64,000 bases of DNA from Limonium bicolor. Taxonomy: Eukaryota > Streptophyta > Magnoliopsida > Caryophyllales > Plumbaginaceae. Of the stretch, positions 58,471-64,000 are shown piece by piece. Within the stretch, counting starts at the first letter, position 1. Each line of letters starts with the position of its first letter. Where the stretch lies: the NCBI GenBank assembly GCA_023374045.1, contig CM041776.1, positions 137,395,296 through 137,459,295 of the forward strand, written 5' to 3'. The notes beneath the pieces were generated by a model. The model made no database searches and was not told the origin of the DNA. It saw only the letters and a program-made list of their open reading frames with translations. Made by a program: the position numbers and the translations under genes.

Positions 58471-59748
58471 AGTGAGCTCTCTGGCTCAGGGCATCGGCTA
58501 CTACATTCGCCTTCCCCTCCTTATACTTCAGGCCGATGTCGTAGTCCTTCAAGAACTCGACCCATCGCCTTTGCCTCTTATTCAGATCCTTCTGTGTGAA
58601 GAGATGCTGAAGGCTCTTGTGGTCGGAGTAGATCGTCACTGTGACTCCATACAAGTAGTGTCGCCATATCTTCAGTGCAAAAACAACTGCTCCAAGCTCT
58701 AAGTCATGTGTCGGGTAGTTCTCCTCATGTTTCTTCAGCTGTCAAGAGGCGTAAGCAACGACCTTCCCATGCTGCATGAGTACACACCCTAGCCCCGTAC
58801 CTGAGGCATCGCAGTACACTTCGAACCCGTTGGTCCCTTCAAGGATGGTGAGTATGGGAGCCGACGTCAGAAGGTCCTTCAGTGTCTGGAAGGAACGATC
58901 GCAGTCATCAATCCAAACAACTGAGCGTCCTTCTTCATCAAGTTTGTCATGGGCTTGGTTACCTTCGAGAAGTCCTGAACGAACCGCCTGTAGTTATCGG
59001 CCAAACCCAAGAAACTACCGATGTCTGTCACTGTCTTCGGCCTTGGCCAAATCTTGATTGCCTCAATCTTCGCAGGGTCGACAGATATACCGCTAGCTGA
59101 GTTGATGTGCCCAAGGAATGCCACACTATCTAGCCAGAACTCACACTTCGAGAGATTGACGTATAGCTGGTTCTCTCTCATGATCTCCAGAACTCGTCTC
59201 AGGTGAGCCTCGTGCTCCTCCTTAGTCTTAGAGTAGACTAGGTTGTCATCGATGAATACCACAACAGATGTGTTGAGCTTGTCTCTGAATAAACAGTTCA
59301 TGAGGTCCATGAATATGGCTGATGCATTCGACAATCCAAATGAGATCACGGTAAACTCATAGTGACCGTAACGTGTCCAGAAAGCTGTCTTCTCGATGTC
59401 TCTCTCTGCAATGCGGATTTGATGGTAGCCTGATCTGAGGTCGATCTTCGAGAACACTGAAGCTCCTCTCAACTGATCAAATAGGTCATCGATGCGTGGG
59501 AGAGGATACTTGTTCTTGACTGAAACGGCATTTAACTCTCGATATTCGATGTAGAGTCGCATGCTCCCATCCTTCTTCTTGACAAACAATACCGGCGCTC
59601 CCCATGGAGACACACTCGGTCTAATAAACCTTTTGTCCAGTAGGTCCTCTAACTGAACCTTCAACTCCCTCATCTCGGCTGGAGCCATCCGGTAGGGTGC
59701 CTTAGCAATAGGCCCCGTTCCCAGCATTAGGTCGATGGCGAACTCCAC
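58379..59748 (-). pseudogene. pol: Element C pol, reverse transcriptase and RNase H part
   Basis: The 289-residue open stretch 58879-59748 is a nearly complete RT core: [60 protein letters not shown] with the first catalytic Asp, [30 protein letters not shown] with the catalytic DD, and [16 protein letters not shown]. Position 2 after DD is Asn where Ile is usual, and [10 protein letters not shown] has replaced the usual RMCVDYRELN. RNase H residues follow in another frame: [13 protein letters not shown] and [14 protein letters not shown] up to about 58.5 kb. This is the best preserved pol segment in the window. Confidence 0.9.
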
Positions 59749-60300
59749 CTCTCACACTGGCGGCATGCCCGACAACACCTTAGGAAATAGATCAGGGAAG
59801 TCAGATACTATGGGTATATCCAACCTCTTCCGCTCCTTTTGTCTCGTGTCATGGACGTAACACATATAGGCGGTATGGCCCTTCCTCACCTCTTTCATCA
59901 AAGTCAAGGCTGACACTATCTTGATGGTGGGCTCCTTCGGTACACTTTGGTAGGAAACGGCTTTGCCCCCGGGCTGTTGAGTAACAGTCGGTGCTTGGCA
60001 TAATGTGGCCAATCCATGCCGATGATGACGTGGAAGCCCAAGCCCTTGAAATCTATCAAATCGACGGCGAAAGTCTCGTCTCGTATAATGATCTGTAGGT
60101 CGGTGTAGCGTCCCGTGCATCGCACTCTCTCTCTGGATGGTAAGGTAACTGAAACGTCTGAGAGGTGCTCTAGGGTCAATTCAACTTCTTCACGAAAGAA
60201 GAGGAGACGAAAGAGTGAGACACCCCTGAGTCGAATAAGACTGATGCATCAGTGCCATTGACAGGAAAGGTACCTGTGGTTTATTCGGTTCATCAGTATC
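59749..60300 (-). pseudogene. pol: Element C pol, aspartic protease part
   Basis: In sense GTFPVNGTDASVLFDSG begins the protease, with an intact DSG active site near 60220, followed by SHSFVSSSFVKKLN and a stop created by a frame change. The body continues VTLPSRERVRCTGRYTDLQI, then IDFKGLGFHVIIGMDWP, and a linker to RT with KEPTIKIVSALTLMKEVRKG and SDFPDLFPKVLSGMPP. The downstream boundary overlaps the RT frame near 59750. At least three frame changes interrupt it. Confidence 0.82.
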
Positions 60301-60553
60301 ACGTTTACTAGAATTATATGGATTAATTCGATTTATTACGAGTCTTACTCGTAATGACATTGCCACACTCAATGGCCTACGCCATGTCAAGAATACTGAG
60401 GGTTCCTCCCTTCTCGGGTTCATGGTCTGGATTCAAGAATCGTATAAGAACAAGATGGAAGCAAGTGTGCAAAAGAACTCCAAACTCCACTTTTATTTAT
60501 TCATCAAAGTATTACATTATGCTTGCATACATAGCTAGTAGCTTTACATTACA
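60301..60553 (-). other. Element C spacer between AlkB-like gene and protease, with polyadenylation-like signals
   Basis: About 250 bases without a conserved protein. Overlapping AATAAA words in sense (60492-60501) lie 53-62 nt after the AlkB stop codon. The sequence around them (AATAAAAG) also occurs at the same place in element A. Confidence 0.45.
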
Positions 60554-61330
60554 TCAAAATTCCCTAAACGTAAAATTTAAATGTCCCGATCGGATGTGGG
60601 TAGCATTAACTAAAGCTGGTGGTGCGGTATTCAACTTAACTCGCTTGATCCCGTGGTATACTAACCTCGAATCCCCACCAAATACAAATACATCCCTGGA
60701 CTTTAGGACTAGCTTACTAGCTAAGTCCATTCTCTTCTGATCACCATAAAGAAATTCTGCGTCGTCGTCAATGGAGAACAACACTATAGGAATACCCTTA
60801 GCAATAGACTTGGGTGTTTCATCCCGGTCCTGGTGTAATCCCAGTCACCCACCTTATTCGTAGAAGTTCACGATGCAAATGTTGGCATCAATGCCGGGTA
60901 CTGGGTCATCTTCAAGCTGCTGCGCGGTCTCCACCATCTTCCCTGCTAAGCTCTTGAATCTCTCGGTTATCCTAGGTACTCTCGCCCCATCTAATTTCCT
61001 CACTTCCTGGTATGTCCTATTCTATGGGTCCCAATCCCTGCCTAGGCACATCGTGTGCAGCTTCATCTTAGATCCACTCGTAAAACCCGGAATGTAAAAC
61101 CCACCTAGTTCTCTACCCAAGGCTCTACACTCTTCTATGATGCTTGCTCGTCGAGGGTCCAGAATTCTCTAAGTTGAATCATGCCCGGTTAGATGACTTG
61201 GCTCTTCTCTTCTGGATACTCCTGCCTTTCATCTATGGGTCTTGGTGATCTTGGTCTTGAAGGTAGGGGGTAACAGATATCGTAACTACCTAAGGTGTGG
61301 AAGTTCTTCTTAGGTTTAAGTTACTTACTA
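60554..61330 (-). pseudogene. AlkB-like 2-oxoglutarate/Fe(II) dioxygenase carried by element C (ALKBH1-type), decayed
   Basis: Homologous along its length to the AlkB-like gene of element A. In sense: KKNFHTLGSYDICYPLPSRP, PGMIQLREF, DEQASIIEECRALG, GGFYIPGF and KMKLHTMCLGRDWDP, DGARVPRITERFKSL, ANICIVNFYE, LGLHQDRDETPKSI with HQD at 60827-60835, FSIDDDAEFLYGDQKRMDLA, then DVFVFGGDSRLVYHGIKRVK with the distal His, and GHLNFTFREF before TGA 60554. The first Arg of RxxxxxR is His (CAT, one transition from CGT); the second is kept. One frameshift near 61150 and at least four in-frame stops occur, several explicable as C-to-T changes. The last 77 codons are open. It lies between the Gag tail and protease, same strand as both. 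The domain would be about 250 residues if whole. Confidence 0.86.
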
Positions 61331-61420
61331 AATTCGGTTCTTAAATTTCATAGATCATGCTGAAAAGAATTTAACACACAACATGGTTTCAAAGCGATAA
61401 TAGTCGGGTATTAGGATTAC
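61331..61420 (-). other. Candidate intron or spacer between gag and AlkB-like gene in element C
   Basis: After GCGCTACAG|GTAATCC at 61420 about 90 bases carry stops in all frames. Possible acceptors are TTTTCAG or CCTAAG just before AAGAACTTCCACACC. It corresponds in position to 4738-4877 of element A. Confidence 0.35.
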
Positions 61421-61603
61421 CTGTAGCGCGCTGGGCCCCCACCTCAATGCCCGAGGCTCCCGCGTAATTCAAGGCACCGCGTCCCTGATCAACTCCTTTC
61501 CCCTTCTGGAAGCGCGTGTCAGTAGACGTCTGGCCTCCTTGGCCGCCCCATGGTGCTCCAGATCCTTCAGTTAAGGTCTTCTGAGCGGTCTTTGGTGGCT
61601 TGT
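61421..61603 (-). pseudogene. gag: Element C gag, C-terminal tail, cut by element F
   Basis: In sense KPPKTAQKTLTEGSGAPWGG, then QGGQTSTDTRFQKGKGVDQG and RGALNYAGASGIEVGAQRAT are open. The segment matches the Gag tail of element D. The zinc fingers and the rest of gag lie beyond element F, outside the window. Confidence 0.75.
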
Positions 61604-64000
61604 TGAAATACCCTTAAATAATTTAAATTAATTTAGGGGATTTCTTTTATTAAATCTTAAATAATACTATTAAATATTAAATTATTATATGGAATTATGA
61701 AATTTATTTAGGGGATTTCTCCTATTTAACCCTAAAGAATACAATAAAATATTTAATTAATATATATTATTATGTAGTATTATGAATTTAATAATAAGAT
61801 TTATAGGTCAATAAATCTTGGGAAAATTTATAAACACTCCAACTATATTATAAAGATTTTAGGAAGTGTTGGAACATTGTTTTGAAACATAAAAGTCAAT
61901 ATAAATTCTAGAAATCCTAAAGCCTTTTAGCCTTGCTAGGGTTGACTTTTTAAGAATGGTCAAACCAGGCCATGAAACCTATACCAATAAATAGGTTATG
62001 GAATACCATGAAGATCGATAAAAAGAACGTCAAAAACGGATCATCCTAGCCAACGTTATGATCAAATGAAGTTTAGAGCCAAAATTTGAAAAAAAGCTGA
62101 CGTGGTAAGGTTTGCTGACTCATCACGCGCCTCGGGATACGCGCCCAGTACTTAGTCGTTTCTGTCTTCTAGATTTCCGGTAACAGAAATCAGTTTTTGC
62201 CCTAACTTGTGACCTTCATAACTTTCCCATCTTTTGGCATTTTTGAGTGCCGTCTTCTTTGTTGTCTTCTCCTACACTCCCTCTAAACAACCATAACTCA
62301 CACTAACCCTAATTAGTCCTAAATCAACCAGAAATTTGAGCCAAAGTAGCCACCCTACAAAAACCGTAACTGTAGTTTCCAGTTTTTCCTTCGAATCAGG
62401 TAAGTTCGTCTTGCCATAACTTCTTCGTTCCCCAGCCAAATTCCATGTTCTTTAGCTCGTTTTGAAGAGCTCTAATCCCTCTAAAACTTTCATGTTTATG
62501 ACCCAAGCCAATTCCCTACCGTTTTGAAGAGCTTCGGATTCGTCACAACATAAAATCATAGTTTTCTTTCCAGAAAACGCAAGGTAAACTCGCAACTTCC
62601 AGCCTCGATTTCTTTCTGTGTAGTGCCAGTTAGGGTGAGTTCTTGCTATCATTGTGTAGAGTTAAGTCTCTTCTTTAGATTAAGCCCAAGAACTAGTTCT
62701 AACTCGTTCTGTACTGTACATTATAGCGTTGCAAAGTAGGCTACTCAATCGGGTTGTAAAGGGGGCGTTTTTCCAGAATCCGGTTTCGAGTTCATTCAAT
62801 TCGCATAACTCCGGTAAGTTTCCGATCAATTGCTCCGTTTTTGTCAAACCTTGACGTGTTTCCGACCTAACCCAACCACCAATTAAGCTTATTATGCTTC
62901 GTATATGTAGAATTTTGCAAAATCGAGTTCGAGAAACCGAAGAACCCTAACTTTCATAAACCAGAATCGAATTTGTTGTATACTGCAAGTTACGTTTTCT
63001 AGAATTATTTGGTTAATTTAAAAAGATATTTTTATGAAATAAAAATTGTATAATATGTCTAAAATGTTATAGTTACTGTATATTAAATTTGGGAATTTTC
63101 GGGCTATGGTAAATGGGTTTACAAATTGTGTTTGTGAGTTTATCATAAGAATAACTTATAATTATAGTTTTTAATGTAACCAAAAATTAAAGTATGGTTT
63201 GTTAATGAACTTTTTAAGCTGGGAAAATATGGGAAACTAAATTAACATTTTATAACAGTAAGTTTATAAATGTTTGGGTATTAGCTTTTGTGAGAAGTGA
63301 AATTATTTACATATATCTATATATACTTATATGGTAGGATTAACATAGGAACTTATGTTAATTTAAGGAATTTAATTATTCTACATTTTATTTATTATAT
63401 TATGGGAGTTAGTATTCTTAATTAAAACTAAGGAATAAATATATATATTTTTACACGTATATAAAAGGGAATAAAGTAGTAACTTAGAGTAAGCGAGGAA
63501 CTAATAAATTAACACTTATAATAACTAAATATTATAAGAGCTAGAATCCTAAGATATAGTAAAAGAAATACTTTATGAAACATACTTGGAATGCAGTAAA
63601 GGTTGTAGTAATAAGATAGTTTAAATATAATAAGTTACATAGGGGATGTCTTAGTTAAATTCTAATACAGGTATACTTATATATATTAAATAAATAAAGG
63701 AAAACATTTTATTTATTAAACCATATGTCGGTTGTGGTATGCCTAAAAGTTATTGAACATAATTACATACAATAAAGTTTCCTAAAAATGTTATGGATAA
63801 ATCTTAATACATAAAGATATATATATATATATATATGCATTAAATAGATGAGGAAAATAACATTCCTTGTGATAGTTATAATAAGAAGGATATATATATA
63901 TATATATATAGTTTTAATCAGTGTGTAATTAAATAGTCACTATTAACTTAAGGGTTTAATTATACAAAATAACGTAACACGGTCTTGGGCTAACCTACTA
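61604..64000 (+). mobile_element. Element F: LTR of another Tekay-like element, running off the window
   Basis: It starts TGAAATACCCTTAAAT inside element C's gag; the preceding CTTGT is the expected target duplication. Only plus-sense LTR sequence is seen: a partly duplicated start (ATTTAGGGGATTTC at about 61633 and 61710), a moderately GC-richer block with CACGCGCC near 62130, and an AT-rich tail with TA repeats at 63816-63836 and 63890-63910. No terminal TTACA or primer site occurs before the end, so the LTR exceeds 2.4 kb. Whether this is a full element or a solo LTR cannot be told. No gene is seen. Confidence 0.7.

Overview
This 64 kb window comes from a plant nuclear genome, probably a eudicot with large heterochromatic repeat blocks; I cannot name the species. 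I see no host gene. Essentially the whole window is one nest of Ty3/gypsy LTR retrotransposons of chromovirus type, most like the Tekay/Del lineage: primer site complementary to initiator-Met tRNA, pol in the order PR-RT-RNaseH-IN, a chromodomain at the end of integrase, and very long LTRs of 3.8-5.6 kb. All coding copies carry stops and frameshifts, many explicable as C-to-T decay.

Layout, with my labels. Element A (1-10374, minus) is an autonomous-type copy whose 3' LTR is cut by the window edge. It sits in the 3' LTR of element C. C (minus) is the host of everything else: its 3' LTR is 10375-12445 plus 25210-26251, the end of its pol is 26803-27123, and the rest of its pol, an AlkB-like gene and its gag tail run 57298-61603. 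Element B (12446-25204, minus, target duplication CAAGC) lies in C's LTR and has no gag or pol. Element D (27124-57292, minus, duplication TCTAA) splits C's integrase; it has 5.6 kb LTRs and only gag. Element E (35863-50162, plus, duplication ATCCA) splits D's gag just after the zinc fingers and is non-coding inside. Element F (61604 to the window end, plus) cuts C's gag and only part of an LTR is visible. Insertion order: C first, then A, B, D and F into C, and E into D.

Main discovery: A and C, whose LTRs belong to different families, both carry between gag and protease a gene for an AlkB-type 2-oxoglutarate/Fe(II) dioxygenase that resembles plant ALKBH1-type nucleic-acid demethylases. It keeps the HxD and distal His motifs, ends in its own stop codon, and is followed within about 75 nt by a polyadenylation-like AATAAA. 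The gag-only element (D) and the non-coding elements (B, E) lack it. A retrotransposon-encoded demethylase could remove methyl marks from element RNA or DNA.

Second layer: conserved RNA or DNA structures supported by compensatory changes. (i) The primer-binding site forms one arm of a near-perfect 24-nt palindrome in A, B, D and E, and one stem position uses all four base pairs. (ii) All five elements with a visible 3' end have a second polypurine tract downstream of pol, beside a small hairpin. (iii) A hairpin precedes the 3' polypurine tract. (iv) The LTRs of A and E carry arrays of hairpins with a 70-72 bp period whose arms differ in sequence but still pair. The pol-less elements B, D and E keep (ii) and a stub of the chromodomain, which suggests selection for cis signals used in trans by autonomous relatives. 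A/E and C/D look like autonomous/non-autonomous pairs by LTR similarity. Gag of A and D is interrupted by two short introns at matching positions and phases.
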